Positions 52,485-64,000 of a DNA stretch of 64,000 nt are shown here, in pieces. Under the pieces are notes generated by a model, which was not told the DNA's origin, did not search any database, and worked only from the letters and a program-made list of their open reading frames with translations. Source of the DNA: Gymnorhina tibicen (lineage: Eukaryota; Chordata; Aves; Passeriformes; Artamidae); NCBI GenBank assembly GCA_013399875.1, contig VXAZ01000444.1, positions 254,188 to 318,187 on the forward strand, given 5' to 3'. Within the stretch, counting starts at the first letter, position 1, and every line of letters starts with the position of its first letter. Position numbers and translations under genes: made by a program.

Positions 52485-54606
52485 AATAGTCACCATACAA
52501 AAGTGTTTCCATTGATGAAGGCCATTTAGCGTTTAACTCATTCTGAACCAATCTGAGGTTACCTAAATGAAGGCTTGGGTGTTAGGGCAGTAGCTGGGTG
52601 ATAATCACCTGTGCTTCTGCACAGCATTTGCCACTAGAGTTAGGAAAAAGAAATATAATTTGGATCCAAATTATCTCCAAGGTGATAGCCTAGTTGTAGG
52701 CTGCAGCACAGTCCTGGTATGCCTTTAAGTGAGTGCTGTGCTGGAATTGATTGGCTTTTCTTTGGAACACCTTAACATATTTTTTCAAACAAAAAAACCC
52801 CATGGGCTAGACTTAGATCATAGAATTCCTTAGAGCCCATTTTTTTTTTCTCTTGTGGCCTCACATTGAACCTGGCAATGAAGCAGGTACAGCCATAGTA
52901 TGCACACACAGTGGAGATGAGGCTGGAAGAGAAATGGTGCCATGAGGGACAGGAAAGCAGCATGACTGAGAGCAGCTGTCCATAGTCAGTCCTCCAAACC
53001 CAGCATCCAGCCCCATGGCAATGAAAAAGGTTGAGATACCTGAATTACTGTTCATCCAACCTTCATAATCTGCTAGGAAGAGGAGTAATATTCCCCAGTA
53101 ATATTTGCCCAGACGGGCAAAGAAAGAGCACCAAGATGTGATGGCTTCATCAAGACTATGTGAACTGTGAGAGGCATAGTGCATGCAAGCAGGAGAAAAG
53201 AAAGTAAAAGAAAATCTATTCTAGACCTCCTGGTTCATTCATAATTATTTACTAATCCCATTGGAAATTGAGAGTTACTTTCACCTGGAAACACTTTAGG
53301 GACTCTGATACAATTACATCGGCAAAAGTCCAATGCAAACAGTTAAAATTGGTTCAGTAAGAATATAATGGTACTGGAAAATAAAAAACTCTCATGTCCT
53401 CATTTTCCCAGAAAGGAGTCCAAAAAACAGTGTTTCCCAGAACATCAGCAAAAGTTTCACTCCAGATATTCCACAGGGTTTACAGAACTCATGTCAAGCC
53501 TGGGTACAGGATGAACAACAAGAAACGATCAATGATATCAGAAACTTGGACTAAGGAGTCCCAAATGTATTGCTGCATGATGGCATCTGCTTCTGTTCTC
53601 CTCCTAATGACTTACGAAACTTAATCATCTCTGAGGTACAATGTATGGGTCTATAAAAGGAGAAAAAATGGTTTTGCAGTAAAGTCCAGAGTAAATGTGT
53701 TCCAACATGAGCCTGTGTGAACAAATGGATCAAGTGGGTGGGCTCTAACACTGATCTCAATGGGAGTCTAGTGGTGGATAATACCCAGGTGGCTTGAAGG
53801 CAAATAAGACTCCATGGGACTGTGACACCTAAATTACTGGAGGAACTTCATGAAGTAAGTAGTCAGACTTATAGGCAGCAATACACACTTTCAAGGGCAG
53901 ATCTCACACTTGTGGATAATACTTGACGAGGCTGGCAGACACGTCTGCTATCAACAGCTTCCAATAGAACAGCATTGCTGGATTCTTCTCTTACACAAAC
54001 TACGTTTTGCCCTCAGCAAAAAGGAGAAAAAAAAAAAGCTCCAGAAAGAATAAAAGATGCTGAAAAAAAGGCCATCCACATAAGCCAAAGAAACTCTGAC
54101 GTACTTAGCTCAATTGCCTAATCCTGGAATACCCCCGAGTCCTACTTTCTAATCTGTAGTGATAAGGGCAGGCCTACTTTTAGAGTTGTATAACCGCCAT
54201 CAATTGATGGTGCTTTCAATGTCCCCTTAAAATTTTTCCCCTCCTTTCCCTGTTTCTCCCTAATGAACTTTTCTCAGCAAGAAATAAATCACAGACATTT
54301 CTTCTCTCTGAAACTACTTAACATCCACACCTCCACACTTCAAAGTGGTAATGTGTTAACTTGAGCCTCATGATTCTCATCAGAAGCCTGGGAGGTGAGG
54401 GCTGCATGCAACCCTTTAATGCTAACCCTGAGTAGAGCCTTCAAGCCAGTTGGTGGTTGATAAAGGAGACTCTGCTCCCCACCTCCATGTTTGTATAGCC
54501 AAGGGCATGACTACAAAACCCATCAGCAAAAACAACAAAGCTGAAGGGACCCTGGGAGACCAACTGATCATCCCCCTCAGCCACAGCTCTTAAAAACTGC
54601 TGATGA

Positions 54607-54805
54607 TGAGCATTTCTTCACCTGGAACAGGCTGCCTAGGGAAATGGTAGAATCACCATCCCTTCAAGTGTTCCAAAAATGTGAGGATGTGGCACTGGGG
54701 GAATACAGCTTAGTGGTGAACATGGCAGTGTTGGGCTAATGGTTGGACTTGATGAACTCAGAGGTCTTTTCCAACCTTAACGAATCTATGATTCTATGAT
54801 TTCTA
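54607..54805 (+). mobile_element. CR1 LINE 3' fragment
   Basis: AGCATTTCTTCACCTGGAAC, GGCTGCCTAGGGAAATGG, GAGGTCTTTTCCAACC, then ATCTATGATTCTATGATTTC give the sense CR1 3' end with its terminal tandem still in place. About 200 bases. It lies in MTNR1B intron 1, antisense to the gene. Confidence 0.93.
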
Positions 54806-57800
54806 TAACTACATTGCCCTTACTCAAATCCAAGCTACCTTCCACCCTGCTTGCTACCATAAAAAAAAGCTTTAGGCATATGCTGGTTGAGTAAGCTCAG
54901 AAACAAAGGAATAACTCAATAGCACCTTCAGTCAGTGTGAGATCTCTCCTCTGGCAGGGGCAAAATAGAGGAAGAGCTATAGCTTTTCACACTGCCTTTT
55001 GCTCCTGAAGTTTTGGAATTTCTATGAGTTTTAGAGGTCATGCTTTCATTTGCTACCTTCTCCAAAGACAAGAGAAATGGTCACGATTGCTAAATTTCTA
55101 AAAGAAAAACCTTTCTCACTCTATGCAATTTCTGAAAATCCCTCTTCTCCACTCCTATATTGCTTTAGCTAAGAGCATTTTTTAAAGAGCTGTCATTCAT
55201 TAAGCATAAGGTACTAATTCCTGCCTTCAAGTCTCTTCAGAGCCATTTGTGACCCTCCATTTCCTCTCCTTAGGATTCCCTGCTACTTTTCATTTAATTG
55301 CTGAAACCCCATGTTGTTATCTGTCCCCAGTAAAGCAATTTTGTTTATCAACTAACTCCAAAGTAAGAGAAGTTTTAAGGATGAAATGAAGCATGGGCTT
55401 AATACAGTCTTCTAGGGAGAAGTATTTGTAACAAACACCAATGCCACACATTCATCATGAAATCTTCAGGGTAGCTGGAATATCACATATCATTAAAGAT
55501 ACTTTTCTAACAGGGGGTTGGTTTGGCAGGGTTAGAAAGGATGAGGGTTTCTAGTCCTCAGAAGCAGTGTAACACAGATGTATCCAGGTAAGGAATGAAA
55601 ACTAACAGCATGTTGCCCATCTCCTTCTTCACAGGGAACCCCAAAAGCAAGTTTTTAGAAACACAGAGAGGACAGGGAGACATAAAGCAAGGTTAGCGTG
55701 CATTACAAAGAACTTTGGGGAAATTTTGTTTAAAAATTTGCTTGGCACGTTGCTGGCAATGGACGAGAGCTTTGCACATTAATGAGTGGAGGCCAGCAAA
55801 TAGTCTCTGCTTCCCAAGCAGAGCTGGCAGCATGGGGTGATGAGGTGTGTATTTCCCTGTCAGGCATGGGAGCACACCAGTGTTGGTTACACATTCATTT
55901 AGGCAGTTCAAGAAACATCTTGAGAGTATGGGAGTCACCTTCAACCCTGCAGGACCACCCTTGTACAACAACCACGTGAAATGTCTAACACTCAAATAGC
56001 TCAGCTGAGCTCTGTATGTACTCTAAAGGAATCAGGGGGTTATTTCTAATGTCAGAGCTAGCAGGAACCAGGATTTGCAGCTTCAATAACAGATTTACAC
56101 AAGATAACAGAGCCCAGCTCTTGCAGCAAACTCTCCAGTCTGAACCACCCAAGAGCCTCCCCAGGGTCACACCATGCCCAGGCTATCACGTCACCCAGCT
56201 GTGGCTGCCGCATCTTCCCGGCTTTGGGGGGATGAAGATGAACCCCAAGGAGCATGGACCATGTCTGCTGACCAGCAGGTCCCATAGCCCTCATCTGGGA
56301 GCACAGTGGAGAAACACACAGTGTTTACTGCACCGCAATGAAAAACAAACCCCAAGTGATCACCAGAAGTCAGTGTCTTGGCACTGGGAGCACAGGGCGT
56401 GGAGTTTAACTGCTAATTAGGACAGGGCAGCAGCAAAGGGCAGAACAGGGGAAGAGGCTGGCTTTGGCTCCCTCAGGAGTTGAAAGGCTTTCCCAAATTC
56501 AGCCACATAACACATCCTTTAAAAGGAGAGCAATGGCTTTTTCTATGTTAGCAACAAAGCAGAAACTTTCATGCCAGCACTGCCTTCTGATACTAGCTGC
56601 CCTTTTATCATTTATTCAGGAATAAAACTCTCACAAGGCAGTTATATCAAATGACAAATAACAGCTGTAGGGAAAAGAAAAAAGTGTTGCACTTCATTAG
56701 AACTCTGTATGACTCTGACAACCAGAAACACACTGCCAAAGTGGCAAACACAGCCGAAAAGACAAGAGAGATCTCAGAGCAGCTGTTCAACCAAATGGGA
56801 ACTTGTTAAAATTAAGGACCATTTTCCCTCTTTCATATTTAGTCTCAAAACATCACGTAAAGAAATTCAACTTCTTACAAAGACAGACTGAGTCATTAGC
56901 GCAGAAGAGACGCGAGACCCTTGCACAGTTTTCAGATTAAAAGGTAACAGTTAATACCCAAGCAGTTCCTAAAATCCTATGAATATGTTAATCTGGTATC
57001 AGCTTAAGTCCTCCAATATTAAAGTAATAAATCTTACCAGACCAAATTTTACGGCTGTTCACTTGGTGCTACAATTTTCCTTTATAACATGCAAGTATTC
57101 AGCATGGAGGGTGCCAATGGGCCTGTAGCAGCAACAGTGATGCCGTCCTGGAACAGACCACATGTTTCCTTCTTCCCAGAGAGGACAAGGCCATACCTGT
57201 CACTGAGTATCAGCACTCCCAAATTCTCTACGCCACCAGGCACTGGTGACATGTGACTGGTGACTACACCATGAAAGCGGCTGGGATTGCCAGGGGGAAA
57301 AGGACTACGCAAGGCCTACAGAAGTCACACCTGGAATTGATTTTGTAGAGGTACTACAGCAACCACAGGGAAATACTCGGGGCTAAAAAGTATCCTGCAA
57401 GCCAAGCTGTACATTTTGCCAGAAGGATGCTGATTTCCAGAGGGGACAGGATGATTTTGCTTCAAACAGGCCCCAAATAAACACTGACAAACCAAGCAAA
57501 TTAAGTACGTAACCAGCCAGCCAGTTCCAGATTATCCCACAGCGGGGGAGTGCAGTGCTGACAGGTTTTGTTCTCTATTTCTTTAGAGGGCAGGAGGTGA
57601 TTGCACTGCATAATTCTGCATTTAATTAGTAAGAGCTCGTCTTATATTGGAGAACTGAATGTAAGGACAAACGAGAGACACATTCTTGTTTTGAGCTAGG
57701 ATTTTTCCAGTTAATTGCCATGTAGCATGAGCAAACCACTGCCTCTGCGTGTTTCGGCTTCCTGCTCTGCCAGCAAAAGATCTGCCTCCCTTGGATTCAC

Positions 57801-60800
57801 TGATATCTACAAGTACGAGGATGTGATTCACTGGAAAGCAGTATTGAAATTAAAGTATTTCTGACATGCTCACCTTCTAGCTCTCGGGCAGTTCTCCCAC
57901 ACTGAACACTTCACTCTGTACAGCTCTGTGCAGAGCAGACTCAGGAGCCTGTGATATGCAAGAACAACCAAAAGAAGTGGGATAAAACTGGGAGAAGCAC
58001 ATCCCTGTTTACCGGTCCTGGAGTTCCCCACAATCCCCCACACTGGGAGAAGTTTAGATGAGAAATGCTGAACGGTAGCACATGCAACTTTAAATTCCAT
58101 AGGCAACACTCTTCCCACCAACTCTATGCAGTCATTCCCCCACCATGGTACCAGAGGAACATTTGCTGTTGAGAGGTTGCTGCTGACTTCAAGTGAAACT
58201 AGCTCACCTTCAGTGTCTCAGGTTAGAAGATGAAAACTCATTGTGGGCAAGAAGTTATTAGCAGAAGTCTCCTCTAAACCAATGCTTTTCCCCAAATCCC
58301 CAACTGCTTCAGCAACAACAGCAAAGGCAGGGATAATAGTTGGCATACATGTTCCTTGGAAGAATTTGAAAAATATAACACCAGGGACTTAGCAAAGAAT
58401 CCACAAAAGATGGACATGTTAGAAATATCCCAAAGGTAAAAAAGTCTCCATCAGTGGTTAGACTTCAGCTGACACCAGAACCTCTGTCCATGAGGAATCT
58501 CCAATCCCCTGTCATAGGAAACTAAAATGATGAAAACAAAGACTGCCAAGACAACCCCAAGCAAGCACAATGGAGCCTGGAACAGGTGTCCTGAATGGAA
58601 ACTGAAAGCTGGCACTGAATAATGATGGACATATAAATATGCACAATTAAGAGAGGTAACTTCTGCTACAGGCATGTTCTGCAGTAGCCTACAACGATTA
58701 GGATTGCATTCCCAGAAATGAGTTTTCAAAGAAACATTCACAGAAGAAGAAAAAGTCACCATGAAAAAATAAAACTAAAGAAAATCTGCTTTAAAAAAAT
58801 TTAAGAGGGCAGTAAACCTAGTTTTAAGCAGAGCAACCATCATGTTGCTCATTTATACTGCAATACAGCAGTGATATTGTGGGTTACCTAAACTGTCACC
58901 CAAGGGGAAAAAAAAGTAAGACAAAGAGGCTGAAGTGGTGTTAGCCAACAGATAAATCGGTTGACTAATGGATTTGATGCTGACTTAATCTTCTTTTTGG
59001 CAGTGCTCTGAAAAGCCTGCTTTTTTTGCCTTTCCTTACCTAAATGAAATTAACCTATTCCAGAAAATTAAGAGCAATTTATCAGGTCACTGAACACAGA
59101 CTGCTTGTTGGATCTGGATCTGTATTATTCCATCCAAAACAGAAGATAAACTTTGTAATTGAAAAAACCTGAAAATGGAAGGATTGGCGAAGTGTGGCAT
59201 CTGGAGTGTCACTGCTCCTTCCTCACATAATTCCTGGCACACTCCAGCACACAGGTTGTACAAACAACCTTTTGTTTGGAACAAGAGTGTTTGGCTCCTG
59301 CTACAACACAATTTGTTCTTCATTACCTCAGAAAATGTAATTTCCAGTGCATCAAACAAGAAGAAATCTGGGAGCAGAATATTTCACTGTGACTTCAAGC
59401 TCTTTTACTTTCATTATAAAACTGAAGTGTTGGGTTGGGGTTTTTTTCCAAGAAAGTTTTACATGAAAACCTTAATTTCTGAAGATGTCAAAACCACTAT
59501 TTTGTTCTTCCTCACAACACACAAAAAAATTCTTTTCTGCAAAAAGAATCTAGGAAATTGATTACTTCATTTTTCACCAACAAAGATTTCTTCTGTAAAA
59601 CATTATCATCTTGCACTCATTTGAGGATCTGCAGAGCTGCCATTGCTCACTCCGTGGAAGAAAACACATAAACACATCTGCATCTCAACATTTCAGAAAC
59701 TCATTGGTTTGAAAGCCAACAGGGAAAAACCTAAGAGTAAGAATTAAAGGCCGTATTTTCTTCTAATATTAACTGGTCACATTCTGAAATGAAGGCTGAC
59801 AAAGAAAATTTGGCTAAAGAATTGTCTGGAGCCAGAATGCTCCATCACAAAGGAAATCCTCTCAGGCAGAACCCCAGTTTGGCACATCTTTCCTCTCAAC
59901 CTTTGAGCTCTGCCTGCAGGATACAATAGAAATAAGCAGTTATCTCTAAAACATTTAATGGTGATTTTTAATTTGGGACATGAAGTAGGGCAGGAGGAAA
60001 CATGCTCAAGAATAACAAAAAATGAAAAGGTTTTAAGGGAGAAAAAGGCTGAGGAAAACACATAGATTGCACTACGTGCCTACATCAATACAACTGAGTG
60101 GAATTCCCACCCTCCTGCAAAACTCACAGATGTGACTACAAGGCCTGGCATCACAAATGAAAGCAATGGGAGCTGATGAGTAAAGTGTCTTCTCCTTCTG
60201 TACTGCCTGCTTGTTGCAGAGTCAGCAGGACAATTCCCTCTCTAACATGAGGTTGCATTCAATGAATAGAGAAAAATCAGGATTAAGAGTAGAACGTGCA
60301 GAACAATGCTTTAAACTGCTGCTACTTCACTTTAAACTCAGAAGCCACCCTCAGATTCGTTCTGGGATGGATGTGACAGCAGAAGGAAAATGATAGCCCC
60401 TCCCAATTCTGTTGTTTTCATATAGGATTGGGCTGAAGGAAGACAAAACCCAGCAGACAGGTTGTGAGGGAGGAAGGGGACCAGGATGGATGGAATGCTG
60501 GGGAAGTCAGGGGGTGGGGGCACTGCACACTCTCTCTAGAGACCCAAAAAGTACAGCTTGTCTTCAACTTTTGACACTTTCAGGGAACCATACAAGACCC
60601 CTGTCAGCAGCAGCACAAGGCTCAGCCCTGCCCCTGCAGACAGCAAGGCAAGGCAGAATGACACATCTGCATTTCACATTATCTATTTAAGCCAGGATTC
60701 ATGTATTTTCCCCTCAGATTGCTGTGTCATGGGAAGCCAAACCCAGCTCTTACTGAACTAGTGTGACCTCTGCAAGGAGAAGCAGTAGTTCTTAAAACAC

Positions 60801-61799
60801 ATGCTCCTTCATTTCCCTACAGGCAGAGCTGGAAATTGAAATGCTCTGTCCACAACATGCAGCCCGAGCCAGGGAAGCATGCTGGAGACTGCGTGGGAAC
60901 AAGCCCTCTGAAAACAAACCAACTTTGCTGTTTCTTGGAAGTGTTGGGTCCAGCCTCTTTGGGCGCACGATGAGAAAGATGCTTTGTGCCTTACCTCACC
61001 ACGGTGCATCCTACAACACGTTTCGGGGTGACGTGTCCACATCACACACCCACTAGCTACAGGCTATGACAGTACCTTCTCTAAATATTTACCCTCCCTC
61101 ACTTATGCATTCTCCTGCAATGTGCAAACGGTATATAAAGATGGTATCAGGATTAATTTGGATTGTTATCCATGTACAGGGGTTTGTAAAGGAAGGCAAA
61201 GCTGGGTCTTCTCTGTATTAGGAAGAAATTGGGAAGGTAACAGCGCTGCTAACACCATTTAAAGTCCAGGAAAGGAAAGCCCTACTTTCACTAGTCTTCT
61301 GATCATTTACAGATTTCTTTCCATGGATGTGGTCATGTGTTTACAACAATATTTGCAGCTGCTGCAACAGTCACATAAACATTGAAAGGACACAAATTCC
61401 AAAGTTCAAATAATGACATGCCTTTAATTATGATTAATGTTCATTACTAATCATCCAAGAACCCATACTCTGGAGATGTATTCTGCAAACTTGAATGACA
61501 TAATGTGAATTACCTACATAATATGAAAAACAAAACTAGATATTTGATAAAGCCCAGGTTAGAAGCTACAAATTTCTTCAACTCTATAGCAGTTAGGGTG
61601 TGTAGTTATTTAGATAATTACACAGATTTTGACTCTGGCACAGAGTATCATGTGAATGATTACCTATCTACACACATTTCCCAGAGACGCAATCAGAGAG
61701 GCCTTAATGGAGAACACCATGCAACTACATGTAGAAAAAAATAACAAGAAACAAATGCATTTTATCATAAAATGTGATCATATAATGTGATTTATCAGA
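54806..61799 (-). other. MTNR1B: MTNR1B intron 1, middle part
   Basis: I see no gene here. The stretch is ordinary AT-rich bird intron-like DNA with poly-purine runs and no recognised exon, RNA gene or long repeat. A minus-strand open frame at 58762-58451 has a hydrophobic run but does not match the melatonin receptor first exon. Confidence 0.5.
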
Positions 61800-61850
61800 A
61801 AACCAGGCTGGAAAGGGACCCTAAGGATCATCCGGTCCAACCTTTCTTGG
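61800..61850 (-). mobile_element. Short CR1-like fragment
   Basis: AGGCTGGAAAGGGACC and GGATCATCCGGTCCAACC match the antisense of a CR1 3' end over about 50 bases, after which similarity stops. Too short to place in a subfamily. Confidence 0.6.
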
Positions 61851-64000
61851 AAAAAAGAAATCTCCGCAAGACATTGCTGAGGCACTGAAAGATGTGGAAA
61901 ACTGGAAATAGCACTCATTCTGAGAGCATAAATCATCATTCTCTTAAAGATAACAGAATTGGATGACTATTTCTCACTAGGAAAAGCAGAAAAGCATTTT
62001 ATGAGACTCATAAATCCACATCCCACAGGTAAGGGAATCCTTACCATTCCTCTCTTTCTCATTTCTATCCCACTCCCTTGGTGCTTTCTTCTATTTTTTC
62101 AGCAAAGGACAAGGAAAAGCGAGTGCAGTGGGAAACCTGATGGTGTAGGAAAACTAACCCACTTGGTACTTCCCTTCTCAGTACTGACAAGTCTCAAGGG
62201 TAAATTCCCTCCTTCCCCTTTTTTTGCTACTTGGGACATTCCCAACAGGGCTGATCCTGGTGTACTGGAGCAAGCGTGAACGCTCACACTGCTTCTGTGG
62301 CAACAACATCAGCACCATCCCTTTAAAGATGTTTTTGAAGGATGGATTTAGCAGGGGATTATAGGTAACCTTATAAGTTAAGAAGTTGGTTTTGGTGCTT
62401 TTCTATTCTTCAAACTCCATCTCATCCCATCCCACAGCATTAACTGTCCTGTTTTAGGAGGATAAAGAGCATCAAGCACCATAAAAAATAAAAACTACAG
62501 AAAGTATCCACTCATAAAGTAACTTTAAATTCTTTCTTTTGATTTGGAACATATTTGTATACATCTAAAGTGTATGAATCCAAATAGTTATGTCCAATAT
62601 AATAAATAACAGGCTTCCCCAGGAGTCATATAGAGCACTAATGCAAGGGGTTGTAATACATGGAGCTGTAGAAAGCTTGTATTTTGATTGTTCTCCTTTT
62701 GGTTCAGTACCCTGCATTTTCAGCTCTCTCTATAAAAAATGGCTTGGACTTTCTGAGTGCCACTAGAAGCAAAAAGTTTTCAGAAAGCCAGGTAAATAAG
62801 GTCAGTATTTGCCACATTGAATTAATCCACAGAGGTCTGTTAAGGTAATGTTTTCTCATACTTCATGAGGACCAAAGGGTTGATGAACACTCTGAGCCTG
62901 AGAACAGCCACATCAAAGCAGACCTGAGGGTCATCTGGTCCCATGCCCCATGCCACCACTGCCAGAAGAAGCTGCCTCATGGATAAGTTCCATTTTACCT
63001 TATATGCACATTTATATTTTTCAGCAGTAAGGAGTGTTTTGACAAGCTGCAATCGACCTCCAGTCTGCAGTGAATTTTGACTTTTTGTTCCAATTTTAAA
63101 CACCAAAACCCAAATCTGGACATGGCAATTCCCCATAGTACAGAAATTAAGAGTCAAAGACATTCTCTTCTTAAAACAATATACAAGGCCAAATCTGTAA
63201 TCTTTCTTTACCTTCCCCCATTCAGCAGAGGAGAATAATCTTGTACAATGGCACATGTCTGATATGATTGCCATGGGGAAATTAGAGTTTTACATGTAGA
63301 GAAGGAGAAGTCTTACATTACTAAGGTTTCCTCTGCCACCAAGGGAAAGAAACATTGCCTCCTGGTGATTAAGGCTGTAATTATTATTATAAATTCTGAA
63401 ACACTTTGAATTACGTAGTACATTTCCTTTAAATGGGCACCATCATTAGTTGATTTGAAGCAATGATTTATTCATGGCTTAATAACCCTGTTTGCTTCAC
63501 ATGCTCAGCACATTTTGCTCAGTATATTGTATTACTGGCTGGTTGCTATAAACAGTTCATTTAAATTTAGACAGAAGCTTTTGGAAAAGTTCTATTTCTA
63601 ACAGATATGTGAATTAGGACACTAAGTGCATTGATCAGGAACTACTGGTTTCTTCTAAATTGTTTAACATTTACCCGTGTGCCTTAAGTTCTCAAAAATG
63701 TTCACAGGTAAATCTCTAGCTGAAGTTCCCATTCAAACAAAGCTTTCTACTCAGGCCAATCCTAATAATTCAGTCAATTGAAAATCAAGAGGAAGTCTGC
63801 CAGACAGCACTGCCAAATTGTGAAATTTCTGCAAATAAATCAGAATCAGACTTCCCCATGGTGGTGTTAATAAAATACATCCAGCCTCGCCAATAAATCT
63901 GCAGTACCTTTCTCCATGTTCTGAAGTAAAAAAGCTTTGGCTTTACTGGCGTTGTAGCAAAGCAGGTCTTAATCAAAACTAGCCATGGAAGAAGAGAAAA
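61851..64000 (-). other. MTNR1B: Probable MTNR1B intron 1, part at the window edge
   Basis: No coding exon was recognised. A 144-codon minus-strand frame at 63274-62840 resembles no family I know. The AT-rich block at about 63370-63560 has no low-complexity runs and could be a conserved non-coding element, but this cannot be tested without an alignment. If the first exon lies beyond 64000, all of this is intron. Confidence 0.45.

Larger units (their letters stand above)
43591..54606 (-). other. MTNR1B: MTNR1B intron 1, part nearest the exon
   Basis: This is non-coding on the evidence available. I looked on the minus strand for the first exon, which should encode a short N-terminus with glycosylation sites, TM1 and the basic stretch ending just before the split glycine. 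I found no match and no CpG-rich block where a first exon would be expected. What can be seen is an A15 run at 49359-49373, short AT repeats, and the 32-bp tandem duplication at 52421-52484. The open frames of 60-150 codons here have no recognisable domains. Confidence 0.6.

Noticed and set aside
58451..58762. Hydrophobic minus-strand frame as a candidate receptor first exon
   Set aside because: It has a membrane-like run but none of the expected TM1 wording, no basic KLRN-type end and no phase-1 donor in the right place.
62840..63274. 144-codon minus-strand frame
   Set aside because: No recognisable domain, AT-rich and lysine-rich translation, and no splice or promoter context. A GGTCATCTGGTCCCA word inside it hints at CR1 but the flanks do not agree.
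1..64000. Exons of neighbours FAT3 and SLC36A4
   Set aside because: I looked for cadherin-repeat and amino-acid-transporter wording in the open frames on both strands and saw none. They are probably outside the window.
1..64000. CRISPR arrays, operons, bacterial mobile elements
   Set aside because: The only regular tandem array is the minisatellite, which has no spacers. All other evidence points to a bird nuclear genome.

Overview
The window looks like bird nuclear DNA. It holds several fragments of the CR1 LINE family typical of bird genomes, an LTR that I recognise as an avian ERVL-type LTR, and one exon of an avian-type melatonin receptor. It has no operons, no dense coding and no bacterial or organelle features. 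The species cannot be fixed from sequence alone. A songbird-like genome is possible, but that is a guess.

The only protein-coding sequence I can support is the large last exon of a melatonin receptor on the minus strand (43552 down to 42684). It is best matched to MTNR1B (Mel1b/MT2). It encodes the receptor from the end of the first intracellular loop to the C-terminus as one open 288-residue frame, preceded by a clean splice acceptor with a branch-point match and a pyrimidine tract. The first exon (N-terminus and TM1) was not found between 43553 and 64000. Intron 1 therefore probably runs past the right end of the window and is at least about 20.4 kb long. The 42 kb below the stop codon is the 3' flank, probably partly 3' UTR and then intergenic DNA.

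Layout: 1-6839 is intergenic, with a possible retrocopy tail near 1.5 kb and a CR1 fragment at 3.5 kb. At 6840-7003 is a GC-rich 11-bp minisatellite with a 66-bp higher-order pattern. At 7829-8359 is an ERVL-like LTR. At 16.5-19.1 kb are three CR1 fragments. At 22.26-22.89 kb is a second, solo-type LTR with TATA box and poly(A) signal. At 24.55 and 25.87 kb is a 56-bp duplicated block. A near-perfect palindrome lies at 27.57 kb and a second at 30.49 kb. At 30.64-31.54 kb is the longest CR1 copy, with another CR1 at 34.7 kb. A long imperfect hairpin lies at 39.44 kb. The MTNR1B exon is at 42.7-43.55 kb. Beyond it the intron carries a 32-bp tandem duplication (52.4 kb) and CR1 fragments at 54.6 and 61.8 kb.

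No novel multi-gene system is visible. The oddities are repeat structures and palindromes in non-coding DNA, plus small points about the receptor exon. Many of the longer open frames elsewhere look like chance frames or lie inside repeats.
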